64,000 bases of DNA, taken from contig JAJEKV010000034.1 in assembly GCA_021234155.1 (NCBI GenBank), positions 1,674,001 through 1,738,000 of the forward strand. The letters run 5' to 3'. This stretch comes from Isoetes taiwanensis (taxonomy: Eukaryota; Streptophyta; Lycopodiopsida; Isoetales; Isoetaceae). The position numbers and the translations under genes were made by a program. Shown one piece after another: positions 35,241-46,644 of this stretch; positions within the stretch are counted from its first letter, which is position 1, and every line of letters starts with the position of its first letter. Below the pieces are notes generated by a model, which made no database searches, had not been told where the DNA came from, and was given only the letters and a program-made list of their open reading frames with translations.

Positions 35241-35960
35241 AAAAATGTGATGAGTCCCAAGCATTAGTCTCAATCCCGAAATGCACCTTTTGCGTCACTT
35301 CAGTGTTCTGTTGGGACATGTGGTCGACAAAGCGGTATCACCACGGATCCTCGCCAAAAATCACCGTGGTGCTCAAGGCTCAAGCACCAGCCAATATCAA
35401 GGAAACACGCTCTTTCTTGGGTAAGGTCAATTATTACTCCACCTTCATTCCTGGACTCGCAGCCATTGCAGATCCCATTCATAAACTCACGGGTGATGAA
35501 TCCACCTGGGCTTGGAATTCCCAGGCGGATGCTGCTTTCCAACAGTTGAAGCTCTTGCTTACTCAGGCCCCGGTTCTTGTTCCTCCTCAATGGGACAAGC
35601 CCTTTCATGTCCATGTCGATGTCTCGGCCTTTGCTATTGGAGCTGTTCTTTCTCAAGAATATGATCGCTGCCGACAAACCAAACCGCTCGCCCGGTAAAA
35701 CTCAATTCTGCTGAACGCAACTACTCTGCCACAGAGCGAGAAGCCTTGGGTTTAATTTTCTGCGTCCAACGCTTCCGTCACTATCTTTTGGGCAGTCAGA
35801 TCAAATTCTTTGTTGACCACCAGGCACTTCTTTATTTGATCAACAAATCCACGCCCACGGGCCGCATTGCTCGTTGGGTCCTCCTTCTGCAAGAATTTGC
35901 ACCTTTTGAAATTGTTCACAAGGCTGGCAAATCTCATGTTGTCCCGGATTATCTTTCACG
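35204..35960 (+). pseudogene. RNase H of the second LTR element
   Basis: The connection segment (FLGKVNYYSTFIPGLAAIADPIHKLT) and the RNase H domain are clear: Asp in HVDVSAFAIGAVLSQ, Glu in ATEREALGLI, Asp in FFVDHQALLYLI, and Asp in VVPDYLSRIH. All four acids are present, in contrast to the native RNase H of the first element. One frame change lies at about 35690-35745. Confidence 0.8.
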
Positions 35961-37323
35961 CATCCACACAGATGATCCCTCCACTGGAGTCTCAGACGCC
36001 TTTCCTGACGCTCAACTCTTTCTGGTCACGGCAACACCTCATTGGTTTCATGATTTTCAGCAGTATCTCCTCACAGGCGCTCTTCCACCAGAGGACGCCA
36101 CGCTCTCTCCAGCCAAGCGACAATCCCGTCGACATCAATTTCTCCGCGAGGTCCGTGACTACACCATGGTTGCAGGCCATCTTTACAAAAAGGGTAAGGA
36201 TACCATCCTTCGACGCTGTGTTCTCCCTCATGAGGTCCCAGATATTGTTCGAGAAGCCCATGAAGGGCTCGGAGGTGGTCATTTTCATGGAGACACCACG
36301 GCACGCAAAATCCTTCTTGCTGGTTATTTTTGGCCCACGCTCTTCAAAGACGCTCACGCCCACGCCCGCACGTGTGATGCTTGCCAGCGTGTGGGACGGC
36401 CCACGGCCCGTGACGCTCTTCCCTTGACGCCGGTCGCCACGCCACTTCCCTTCAGCAAATGGGGAATGGATTTTGTGGGACCCATCGATCCTCCTGCGCG
36501 GCACACCCGTGCCCGCTACATTCTGGTTCTCACTGACTACGCTACCAAATGGGCGGAAGCTTGCGCACTTCCAGACAACACTGCGGCAAGCACAGCCAAG
36601 GTTATCTATCAACAAATCATCACGCGATTCGGCTGCCCCACGGAGCTGGTCAGTGATCGTGGTGTCCACTTTATTAATCATACCATCAAGGAGCTGACGG
36701 ATTATCTCCTGATACATCATCACAAGAGCACACCTTACTATCCTCAAGGCAATGGTTTGGCGGAAAGCATCAACAAGACTCTGGTCACAATTCTCAAGAA
36801 AATTTGTGACGCTTCTCGCACTGACTGGCAAAACAAGCTTCCTACTGTTCTTTGGGCTTACAATACTTGTTTCAAAATAGCTACAGGTCACACTCCTTTC
36901 AAATTGGTTTATGGTCAAGAAGCTCTCATGCCGTTTGAATACATCCTTCCAACACTCCGTTTTCAACTGGCTACTGCCCATAATCCGCCTGCTGCACTCA
37001 AAGAAAGGGTCTATCAATTGGAACAGTTGGATGAACTTCGAAGGGATGCTTATATTCGTGTTCTTCATGGACAATGGTTGCAAAAATCTCTACATGACAA
37101 ACGTATGAAGACAAAAACATTCAAAGCAGGAGACTTGGTTCTTCTTTATGATTCTCGGTACAAAAATTTTCCGGGTAAGCTTAAGTTTCGATGGCTTGGC
37201 CCTTATCAAATTGTTCAAGTGGTTCAACCCAGTGTTTTCCAAATTGGCCGAGTTAGATGGCACTCCATTACCTACACCGGGTTAATGGCTTTTCGCCTCA
37301 AACATTTCATACCACGCAAGTGA
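35746..37323 (+). CDS. RNase H end and integrase of the second LTR element
   Basis: A 525-residue open frame, the longest pol frame of the element. After the end of RNase H come the integrase zinc module (HEGLGGGHFHGDT, CDACQRV) and the catalytic core: Asp in GMDFVGPIDPP, Asp in LVSDRGVHF and Glu in GLAESINKTL. The C-terminal DNA-binding part shows GDLVLLYDSRYKNFPGKL and the GPYQIVQV module. Stop at 37321-37323. All key residues are present, so this part alone looks functional. Confidence 0.9.
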   Translation: MGLIFCVQRFRHYLLGSQIKFFVDHQALLYLINKSTPTGRIARWVLLLQEFAPFEIVHKAGKSHVVPDYLSRIHTDDPSTGVSDAFPDAQLFLVTATPHWFHDFQQYLLTGALPPEDATLSPAKRQSRRHQFLREVRDYTMVAGHLYKKGKDTILRRCVLPHEVPDIVREAHEGLGGGHFHGDTTARKILLAGYFWPTLFKDAHAHARTCDACQRVGRPTARDALPLTPVATPLPFSKWGMDFVGPIDPPARHTRARYILVLTDYATKWAEACALPDNTAASTAKVIYQQIITRFGCPTELVSDRGVHFINHTIKELTDYLLIHHHKSTPYYPQGNGLAESINKTLVTILKKICDASRTDWQNKLPTVLWAYNTCFKIATGHTPFKLVYGQEALMPFEYILPTLRFQLATAHNPPAALKERVYQLEQLDELRRDAYIRVLHGQWLQKSLHDKRMKTKTFKAGDLVLLYDSRYKNFPGKLKFRWLGPYQIVQVVQPSVFQIGRVRWHSITYTGLMAFRLKHFIPRK

Positions 37324-38319
37324 AAATCAACAAACAGTCTGATTCAAGATGCAAACACAACAGATCGTGACTAAAAAGGCGGCATATTATATTATAGGTG
37401 AAATTTTTACAAAATGTGAGCAAGCCCAGCTATTTCCGCTATGGGCACTACCCTATATACAAAAAACGGGCTCAGAGCCCTATCTACTAAGTCCTAAGAA
37501 GAAAAACCCTCTACTCGGGGTTGGAGCGCGAGGTGATCTTGCGCAGATGTGGTAGAGGTTCTCGCCTTTCGGGGTCCCAAAGCAAAGGTGCGAGAACCAC
37601 CTCCATCGCGTTGGTCTTCGGATCGGGATGTTCAGCCATCCCGGCACACCAGCCATCCATTCTCAGGCCACGATTGTGGCAGCGCCAGAGGTCCAGACAA
37701 TCCATCTTGCAGGTAATCCACTCCTGACAGTTAGTGGGCATAGTACAGTCCTCGTTCAAACCAGGCGGCAGCCATCTTTGGCGCCATCGGATGCCTTCGT
37801 TTCACTCCCGGTTTGTCTTATATAGCCAACTGAGGAACTTCTTGTCGACGTGGACCAATCACAAAAATCGCCAACGTGTTTGCAATGCAAAATTTGTTTC
37901 TAAAATGAGAATCTTTTCTCCCGCCGCATATCTAGCCATGGTACCTTCTGACACATTCCTTTTAATGATCTCCCACTTCGAGTTGCCAGCATTAAATGCC
38001 ATTCCTTCTTTTCACGCCCGTCGAACATTAATGTGTGTCCTTTGGCCACCTGTCACATCCCATCATTCTCTCACGCCTCATCTCCACCGTTCATTACTTC
38101 TCCCTTTGTTGTTTGGGGACTTAGCCAAATTTTTGCCTCTCAATCACCTCCTTGGCATCTTTCGGAACCTGGCACCATCAGCGGTTGCGGCTTCGCCTTC
38201 TCATGCCCCTTAAGCCCACCTTTGCGCGCCCTAAACCTTTTCGTCTCTGGCCCTTAGATCTTACGTTCTCTGCTCTCCGCCTTCTTCAAACAGTTCTTTC
38301 TGTTCCGACGCTTTTCGCC
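37324..38319 (+). other. Spacer between pol and the extra ORF
   Basis: About 1 kb with no convincing ORF. It separates the integrase stop from the ATG at 38320 and probably acts as untranslated leader for the downstream frame. Confidence 0.5.
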
Positions 38320-41250
38320 ATGGCTGCCCCCAAACTTTCTACACTTCAAGCTTCTGCTCCAAGGGATGCGACTCTTTTCGGGTCTGTGTCTTTCTCGACG
38401 CCCACCTTTCGAGAGGCCCTTGTTGGTCCGAGTCGGGAAGTTGCGGAGCATACAAAGCTTTACAATTTTCACAAATGGAGCTCCCGCCCCAAATCCGCGC
38501 AATTGCGGCGGTTCATCGCACACATCGTCAACAGCCGGAAGGATTTGCTACGGTGGTCGATGGCACCACCATTTTACTTACTTCGGCATTTGATTTCTCG
38601 GGTATTCGCATCCCTTTGCAAAACCTTCGGTCTCTTGGGCTGCTTTTACGGGACATGGGCGTCCTTTCGGTTTAGCTCTTGCTTATCAAGCCAACCAGCA
38701 TCGCCTCACCAATATTGCCAAACCACATGAAACTTTTGTGAAGTTTCTGTGGCGAAAATTGCTTGGGCATTCCATTAAGAACACCCACATCAATAAGCCG
38801 TTTTATAATATGGTCATCACTGCCATTCACTCCACTCTGCATGTCGATTGGCCTCAGCTTTTATTCTACCGTCTTCTTCAAGAAGTAGACCGCATTCGGG
38901 CTACCCCCTCCTCTGTCTCTGAAATTTCCGTGGGTGGCCATCTTCAGGCCCTCATTCGTCATTATCTTCCTGTTCTTGAGAGCCCTTCCACTTCCCATAC
39001 CTCCACTCAGCGCTCTCTGCATTCCCAGCGTCAAACTCAACAAGCTGTACCTTCACGCCAAACCTCCCCTCGTCCTGTTCAACATCCGACCATGCATGTC
39101 ACTGTCTCCTCTTCTTCCTCTGAGGCCACGCCTTCCAATTCCCGTCATGCCTCTCAACAATCTCAGACAAGGCAGCAACAGGGCCCTGCACCTCCCCATC
39201 CTCGACAGCTCCTGTACAAATTCCAGCAAGATGTTCAAGCCGCTGCCATGCAGCTACATGCATCCCAGGAGGCTCTCATGACTGGTGTTCAGGCGTCCAC
39301 GGGCTTCGATCTTTGTTCAAAGAGACCTTCAAGCTGCCCTTTGCCCATGTTCAAACCTTGGAAGCCCAACTTCAAGAAAAAGCACGCGGCTCTCTATTAC
39401 GGGCCCATATAGATCTCACCGATTTTCGGGATCGGACCAGCCTACTTACACGAGATCAGCGGCGCAGCTCGAACTGAAATTCGTGGACTTATTGGAACAG
39501 AACAAGTCCAAAGATACCCTCCTGGGTGAAAAGGAGAAACACATTGCTAAGCTAGACACCTTGTACTCAGAGCTTTGTGACAATTACAGCACTCAAGTTC
39601 AAAATCTCACTGAGCGTGAAGCTCGACTCACCTCCCTTGAAGCTCAGCTTTCCACGCTCACCAATCGCTTAACGCGTCCTCCGGACTTCGGCTTTTGGAG
39701 GCTCAGAAACAAAAAGGTCATCGATGACGCGGAGATTGCCACGCTTCGCCTCCATACTCCGGGGCAATCCTCTTCACATGCCACGCTTCCTGGTAAACGG
39801 GTCCGTGATCAGTCCCGTCTTTTGTTAGAAAAGGAGCATCGGATCCGTGACCTTGAACATCAGCTCCAACAAGCAGTCCAATCTGCTGAGGAAGCCCAAA
39901 CCAAACAGGAGGGATATCTTGACATTGCCACCAACATCCCGGTGGACTTCTCTACTCCTTCCCGGCTATCTTGACTATGTGGTGGCCCGACGGCACCTCT
40001 TTCTTTTGAAATGGTACGCGGCCAATGGAAATGTTCATCAACAGCCACTCACAAGTATGGACTTCCTTCGGATCTGGCCGGATCTCTCTATAGAAGACAA
40101 GGGTTTATTTTGTGCACTCTTAGTCTTTGATCAGCTCACGGTTGAAGATCCTGAATTAGTCATCTTCCGCGTTGTTCAGCCCATGGCTTATGTTTTTCAT
40201 GACTTCTACCGGCGGATCTCCGGGATAAATTCGGGATGAGGCCCATTGTGTTTTTCGAGGCAACTCCAATGCTGCTTGGTTGTTATCACCAACCAACAAA
40301 TATTTCCAGGATCCTGCTCAGTCTCAGACTTTTGAACAGGAGTACATGCCTGAATTGGCTCAGCACTTACCTCTGTGGCAGGTCGAAACGTTGGAACAGG
40401 TAAACAAAAATCTGGCGCACCCTGATGATCTTGAGTTTGCCCAGATTTATATGCAGCACTTGGGAGGCTACAATCAACTCCGTGGCCTTCTGGAAAGCAA
40501 GACCATTCCCACGGGTTGGGTCAATCCTCCTGTCTATCAATTACTCTCTACTTCAGAATGGGACCATTGGTGTCGTGCTCTTGATCAAAATCTTGTTCAA
40601 GCATTCAGGGACATGGCTCTGCAACCCACGCACACGGGCATGATTCCCTCTCCATATGCTTCCTTAGGAGCCCCTCCCCGCCCACGGTTCCTTTCTTCTG
40701 ATTGGCGTCTTCCCTTTTGGACGAAGGTCATGGATGGCCACGCTGGGTCGACTCCGCCTCAGATCTCCACGGATCTCCGGTGGGATCCCCGATTTGTCAG
40801 ACGCTCCAATTGGGAGGATAATGCCACTTTGGACACTACTTTCAAAATTGATTTACATCGGTAATGGCGTGGTTGGCAAAAGCCCAGCTGATGCCTTGCA
40901 TGGTCTTGATACCTTCTTGCGAATCTTTGCCACCTCACCGGACCCTTCATCCACCGTCAAGCCGGTTTACGTGCTTGCTCTCAAATGCATCCCTTTCGGC
41001 TCTTTAAATCGGCGGCGTCCAATCTTTCACTTTGCAATCCGAATGCCGGCGTCGGTGCCTTCGGTCTCCAAACCCCGCCTTCTCATGGAGTGCCGGTTTG
41101 TTCCTTGGCGCCCATGCTGCCTGGAAGACATGGTGGGTGGTGCGCTCTCACTTCCTCATTGAGGCCCATCACGCCCTAGGGCTCAACAACACCCCGGCGC
41201 TCTTCAAACACGCCCGGGATCTCATTGCTCATTACCATAATGGCGCCTGA
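38320..41250 (+). pseudogene. Env-position extra ORF with coiled coil, function unknown
   Basis: Starts at ATG 38320 in good context (cgccATGgc) and, with frame changes, can be followed to a stop at 41248-41250, about 970 codons. Segments in order: MAAPKLSTLQ...FREALVGPSREVAE; FATVVDGTTILLTSAFDF; KLLGHSIKNTHINKPFYNMV...LHVDWPQLLFYRLLQEV (38756-38885); a Ser/Gln/Pro-rich linker (38990-39200); a coiled coil (39460-39680 and 39810-39915, EKEKHIAKLDTLYSEL, LEAQLSTLTNRL, LLEKEHRIRDLEHQL); a globular region (39970-40860); and AAWKTWWVVRSHFLIEA near the end. No signal peptide, clear membrane segment or envelope motif is seen. It lies where Athila-type elements carry an env-like ORF; some Tat elements also have extra ORFs. 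The family is unknown to me. Confidence 0.6.
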
Positions 41251-41345
41251 CCTCATTCCCCGAAGATCACTTTCCATTTCTTTGGTTTCCCACCCTCGGA
41301 AGCAATTCCTCCCTTTCTTGGTGAGAGTGTCATTTAGTGGGGGAG

Positions 41346-41937
41346 TGTTAGTCTGTGCCTCTGGTTCGGGACTATTCATGCATCTGACGGACCAGGTCAA
41401 GCTCAAGGATCCACAGAGGCAGACGCGCAGGTCAGCCGTCAAAAGCCCAACAAAAGACCAAGCGGCCGACCACGCAGATCAAAGCCCGGGTCGCGCTACC
41501 AAGAGGCGCCACAAGTGATGACCCGTCACCACCCGTGTCAGCGTCAGCATGATTCTAGGCATTTCAAGAGGCACCGCCAACATTCCTGCAAATCAGGCCT
41601 CCTTCCAGGAGTCGGCACCGAGATCAGTCCGAGTGTCTATATTGGGCCAGAGGCCATTGTACTATATATATGAGTAGAGCTAGCACATGAGTTTCAGATG
41701 AGTTTTGAGTCTTGTCTCTCTTCAGTCTTCTCTCAATTGTGAGAGCACATGTATGTTCATCATTGATATCAAGGAAGCTTATCATTTTCCTCTCATTGTT
41801 CTCTTTTGTTCTGTTTTCTTCTTCTTGTTCTTCTCTTGCAAATCCCGCGTGACATAGTCCCCCTGATTCTCCTGTTAGATCCAAGGGTCCTCACAGAGGG
41901 CTGTCTTGCAGGAGTTCCCGAACCCAGACCCCAAACA
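41346..41937 (+). repeat. 3' LTR of the second Ty3/gypsy element
   Basis: 592 bp, preceded by the polypurine stretch AGTGGGGGAG (41336-41345). It matches the 5' LTR with a few differences, several of them CG to CA changes (as in GTCACCGCCC versus GTCACCACCC). Confidence 0.92.
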
Positions 41938-41942
41938 CTAAG

Positions 41943-43890
41943 ACTGGGATTTGGGGAACAATTCACATCAGATATTATGAAGCTGCATATCTCTGCTCGG
42001 GCGACTGTTCTGTTCCATGGTGAGCCATCACATGCCTTTTCACTCGGTCGTGGTATTCGCCAGGGATGTCCTTTAGCACCATTTCTTTTCACAATTGTTG
42101 CAGAGGCTTTGTCACAGCTATTCACCATTGCAACGACAGAGGGACTTCTCCATGGTCTTGCAATGGAGGACGGCACACAAGAGGTTTGCAATCAATATGC
42201 AGACGACACGTTCCTCTTCCTAGTCGCTAATGATGAGAATCTTGCTGCTGCCAAAATGCTTTTAGACACTTTTTCACTGGCTTCCGGTGTTCTTGTGGGG
42301 TGGCAGAAGTGTACAGCTTTGTGGACATTGGATAATCCGGCTCCGGCATGTGTTTACAATTATCCATGGAAATTACTTGCGCATGGACATGCCATCAGGT
42401 TGTTGGGGATTCCAGTTGGCATCCATGTTACTATGGGAGCTGCATGGGAGGAGACCATTAGGGGTTTGGAGAAGCACTTGTTCTGGTGGTCCACTGCTAA
42501 GTTGTCTCTTGCGTGTCGCATTACAAAAGGCCAAGTCGGTCCTTAGTAGTACCCATGTTTATATGGCATCCTTACTGCTAGCACCACAGATCAAAGTGCG
42601 TGAGCTCATTGCAATAGTTCGGAACTTTATTTGGGTAGGTACTGAGGAAGGTGCCGTGGGTTAAGGTGGCTTGGTCGGTGCATCCTTCCAAAATGGGCGG
42701 GTGGTCCGGGTATGATGGACGCCTTCTTCAGAGCAAAGTGCTTATTTCAAAGTTCATTTGGAGACTTTTGAATGGTGAGGATGACTCTCCGGTTCACGCC
42801 TTCTTAGACAAGCTCTTGGTCATTGTATCCCTCTAGGCAAGAAGGTCGGGCAAAACCAGTCCCTACCTTGGGCTTTATTTCGACTCTGCAGACCTTTTCA
42901 AAGCTTCTCCATTTTTGCGTGGCTTTGTTGGCGGCATGGGAGGCAGGTCCGATATCTTTTCTCGCCATGCCCCTCTATCCACACCCTATTGGAGACTCCA
43001 TGGTGGTGGGCACCACCGCCTCCGGACCCCCTCGGCACCCCCATTGGCGCCCTCGGTTCATCCCCTTACACGAGATGATGTGTTCTTGCGGTGTTGTCTC
43101 TATTCAAGCATGGTATGAGGAGGGTCGCCCCGCTTGTCTTGGCCCTGAATTTCGGACAAAGTTCACGCTCTCTTGTTGGGATGTATCCCTATGGGAGAAG
43201 GTCGCAAAAATTTGCCTCTCATAGTGCAAGTTGGTGTTGCTGAAAGGGTGCCATGGGACTGTCATGAAAATATTCACAAAGGCAAGCAATTTGTCAGATC
43301 AGTATATCGCCTTCTTTTAGCACCACAACCCCTCCAGTTGCCAGATGGGTGGCACCTACATGTTCCACAGCCCACTTTGTGTCGTACATGGCGATGGCTT
43401 TGGGATAGGTTGCTCCACCCTAAAGTCTCTCATCTTTGGGTGGCGGGTTATCCACAAAAGCTGCCGGGTTAATGCCTTTCGACATCGCTATGATCCCCGC
43501 ATATCTGCAGTATGCCCGCTCTGCCTCTCGGACGTTGAGACTCTTGAGCATTGTCTCTTTGATTGTCCTGAGGTTCAACCAGCGTGGTCCTGGCTACAAG
43601 GTTTGTTTAACAGTACATTGGACTGCCGATGCATCCTTTTGGCGTTCTATCCCAAGGCATGACCTCCAGCTAAACAAAGGGCATTTCATCTTGGTTCCGG
43701 TTGGCTCCTATGGTTGATATGGGAGCGTCGCAGACACCACATCTTTCAGGGCATTTATTCATCTGCACATAGTATTATTACAGTGGCCCAGAAAAAGATA
43801 TTGACAGCCTACGAGTGTTCTTCCCTTGACTAAGAACTGGTGGAACGCATCTGGGTTGAGTATCTTCAAATTGATACTTATCATTAGTCT
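41943..43890 (+). pseudogene. LINE ORF2, 3' half of RT and zf-RVT
   Basis: Directly after the LTR element the RT resumes with GEPSHAFSLGRGIRQGCPLAPFLF and NQYADDTFLF (the YADD active site, about 42195-42225). The connection region follows with frame breaks at about 42540, 42660 and 42830. The zf-RVT domain is at 43480-43600 (CPLCLSDVETLEHCLFDC). The C-terminus reads AYECSSL then stops near 43835. The matching LINE fragment at 57.4-58.0 kb shares this ending. Confidence 0.75.
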
Positions 43891-44036
43891 CCTATTCTGG
43901 AGTAAGCACGTTGTGCTCCAGGCTCGTGCTCCTGTGGCATCTCTGTGTGCTTACACAGTTAGATGAGACATGCAAATTTTGTATTTTTTCTCTGATTAAT
44001 AAACTTTTTGGCTTTCGTCCTTCAAAAAAAAAAAAA
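43891..44036 (+). terminator. LINE 3' UTR, polyadenylation signal and poly(A)
   Basis: AATAAA occurs in GATTAATAAACTTTTTGG (about 43999-44004). The element ends CGTCCTTC followed by 13 A. The CCTTCAAAA end is shared by the other LINE-type ends in the window. Confidence 0.75.
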
Positions 44037-45349
44037 GATAAAACAAATGCAGAGCAAGCAATCAATATTTGTAAATGGCAAGGCTGGTACAGGAAAAATA
44101 TTTGTTCTTAACTATATATATATTTATTGATACGCAGGAATAGAAACATAGTGCTTCCATGCGGAACAACAGCACTCACAGCTCTTCACTACCCAGAAGG
44201 TCGAATTGCGCACTCGCTCCAGTTGTAGAAAAGAATGCAGGTCTACATTCATTATTAGAATGGGATTCAAGAGCCATTGAACTTCTCGTTGCAGCAAAAG
44301 CGATAATTTGGGATGAATTCCCAATGGCTAATAAAGCAGTTATAGAGAGTGTACACAACCTCTTGCAATAGTTGTGTAGAAACAGTTCTCCCTTTGGAGC
44401 AAAACACTTTATAGCTTCTGGAGATTTCAGGCAAGTAGCACCTGTCATAAAGGGAGGTGGCAAAACTGCAGCAGTCAATGCGTCCATAAAGTCATCTCCG
44501 TTATGGCAAACATTTCACGTGCTAAAATTAGAACAACCAGTACGAAATGCGGGTGATCCTGAGCTGATGCAATATGTCGATAACATAGGGAAAAACTGGC
44601 AGGAATCGGTGGTTTCCTTACACATATTTAACACAACTACCAAAATTACAGATGCAGAAGACTTTCTGTATCCGTTTAACATCAGAGTCCAAGCCAAATC
44701 AATGTGAGAAACGAGCATTCCTGTCGTCTATTAACAAGCACGTCAAAGATTTGAACGAGCATACACTAGATAAAATGTGCAACAAAAATAAAAAATATTA
44801 TAGCCACGATCGCATCAGTGAACAAGATGAACTCGTGTATGACATCCTTATGCAACGTCAGATTTTCTGAATAATTTCACCCATTCTGGCATCTCCAACC
44901 ACGAACTGAATCTTAAAGTAGGAGCAATATGCCATGTTATGAAACGACTCGACACAGAAAAAGGTCTGGTGAAGAACGCAAGAGTCATGATCACATCAAT
45001 GCATGATAAGTTCGTAATGGTGAAAGTACTAGGGTCAACAACGAGTTCGAATGATTGCACATACCCAATATCAAGGACTGACTTCTTTTACCAACCAGAA
45101 AATAGGCCATGGACCATCCACAGATGCCAACTACCATTACGACTAGCATACTCCACCACCTTCACTAGCTGCCAAGGACTAACATTGGATCGTGCTGTCC
45201 TTGATTTACGCACAAATGTGTTTGCACACGGTCAATTATACATAGCCCTCACATGCATACGAAAGAAGGAAGATGTACTCATCCTCTTATCTCCGGACAA
45301 CACAACAAAATATACCGCGAACGTTGTCTACAAAGAACTCCTTTGCTAA
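44037..45349 (+). pseudogene. Helitron Pif1-type helicase, part downstream of the LINE
   Basis: SF1 helicase motifs appear in order across several frames: Walker A GKAGTGKIFV (44072-44101), CGTTALTALHYPEGR...HS, Walker B IIWDEFPMANK (44308-44340), SGDFRQVAPVIKGGGK (44418-44465), the GLVKNARVMI segment, and the C-terminal SCQGLTLDRAVLDL...FAHGQLYIALTCI (45170-45256). The stop is at 45347-45349. The helicase unwinds DNA during rolling-circle-like Helitron movement. A stop at 44369 and frame changes near 44100, 44700 and 44870 show decay. Confidence 0.8.
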
Positions 45350-45870
45350 CAAGTCAAGTTTTTTTTAATTATCATATTATATATACAGATGCTTGCGACT
45401 TCTTCAATTCTCTTTTACAAAAGTTTCCTTAATCCTTTTCTCTGCTAACGTTTGTTTTCTTTAACCACTAATTACGCAGGTACAGATGACTTCTTTAGCG
45501 TTATTCAAATATGTACGGCCAAACAAACAAACAAAAAAAAAAAAAAAAAAAAAAAAAAAGATCTATCTTTTCACACTAGTGCCTTTGCAGTAGTCAATTA
45601 TACACAGCCCTCACACGTATATGCAAGAGGCAAGATGTACTTATCCTCTTATATCCGGATAACATAACAAAACCAATGTCATCTACAAAGAACTCCTTTG
45701 CTAACAAGCTAGGTTTTTCTTAACTATCATATATGCAGATGCTTGCGACTTCTTCAATTCTCTTCTATAGAGGTATGTTTTCCTCAATCCATTTCTCTGC
45801 TAATGCATGTTTTCTTTAACCACTAATTAGGCAGGTGCAGACGACTTCTTCAGCGTTATTCATATAAGGA
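45225..45870 (+). repeat. Tandem duplication of the Helitron helicase end
   Basis: The last ~125 bp of the helicase gene plus ~150 bp of downstream sequence (45225-45505) is repeated in diverged form at about 45585-45870. Both copies hold GTCAATTATACA.AGCCCTCACA, CAAAGAACTCCTTTGCTAACAAG and GATGCTTGCGACTTCTTCAA. An A-rich run (45530-45559) lies between them. Confidence 0.8.
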
Positions 45871-46014
45871 ACATCCCAAAAAAAAGAAAAAAAAGAAAAA
45901 AATGAAGGGACTCCCTTCTTTGCCTGTATGATAGATAAGCCATTGAAGATCACAGAAGTGGGAATGCTGACATGAGTAACGGGAAATCATGTGGAAAACA
46001 CGATCGCCAAAAGT

Positions 46015-46537
46015 CATTAGGGATTTTTTGAGATCATAAAAGGGCCTTCTAAGAATTGCTGACTAAGCTATATGAACTACCAATCAGAAAACAGAACTGG
46101 TAATCCAGTCAGTAAAACAGTTATAACTAACTCACTGGATCACATTTTCTAGCATAAGTGTTGATAGAAAAGTCCAAATGAGCTCTTGTTTGGTGCAATA
46201 GATAGATCTCATTGAGATCTTTCCAACCTTGGGTGGTTTGCATATCTTTTAGCCCTGTAGGATAGTAAAAAATGGTAAAAACCATATTTTTTGGAGTTTT
46301 GACGATCATAAGTGGTTAAAATATGTGCAAAGCACCTAAGATTGGAAAGATCTCAACGAGATCACAAGAGCTCATTTGGACTTTTCTGCTAGAAAATGTG
46401 ATCCAGTGAGTTAGTTATAACAGTTTTGCTGACTGGACCCGTCAGGCTCTGATTTCTGATTGGTAGTTCATTTATCTTCATTTGGCTTAGTTGGCATGTT
46501 TTGAAGGCCTTTTTTTAATCTCAAAAAAACCCTAATG
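46015..46537. mobile_element. Foldback element with ~170-bp arms
   Basis: The two ends are imperfect reverse complements. The left starts CATTAGGGATTTTTTGAG and the right ends CTCAAAAAAACCCTAATG. Inside, AACTACCAATCAG pairs with CTGATTGGTAGTT, and AAAAGTCCAAATGAGCTC pairs with GAGCTCATTTGGACTTTT. No ORF is present. It is a non-autonomous MITE-type insertion; no target duplication was identified. Confidence 0.75.
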
Positions 46538-46644
46538 TCCAGGGTTTCTGCATTGCTATCTGATTACCATGGGATTCACGTCATTCATTTTTTTTTTTCT
46601 TTGAGGAGTTGTAAAGAAAAGTAACAAAAGATATATAATAAATA

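Larger units (their letters stand above)
30798..41937 (+). mobile_element. Ty3/gypsy LTR retrotransposon, Tat-like, with extra 3' ORF
   Basis: Two ~590-bp LTRs (TGTTAG...CAAACA) enclose gag, protease, RT, RNase H and integrase on the plus strand and a further ~4 kb 3' region. A perfect 5-bp target duplication, CTAAG, lies at 30793-30797 and 41938-41942, within the RT of the host LINE. The protease motif DGGSAVNLI suits the Tat group. Several frameshifts in gag and RT show it is not intact as read. Confidence 0.93.
26378..44036 (+). mobile_element. LINE (L1-like), interrupted by an LTR element
   Basis: A non-LTR retrotransposon bounded by a 14-bp target duplication and ending in a poly(A) run at 44024-44036. 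Without the LTR element (30798-41937) and its duplicated CTAAG it measures about 6.5 kb, a full-length plant LINE. It has a 5' UTR with two 190-bp monomers, ORF1 (DUF4283-like), and ORF2 with APE endonuclease, reverse transcriptase and a zf-RVT C-terminus. Both ORFs are damaged. Confidence 0.9.

Noticed and set aside
35992-37083. 363-codon minus-strand ORF
   Set aside because: It lies exactly antisense to the integrase core, whose plus-strand frame has all catalytic motifs. The antisense product has no family features.
38320-41250. Envelope glycoprotein gene making the second LTR element retrovirus-like
   Set aside because: No signal peptide, transmembrane anchor or fusion-type segment is visible. 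Position alone does not support it.
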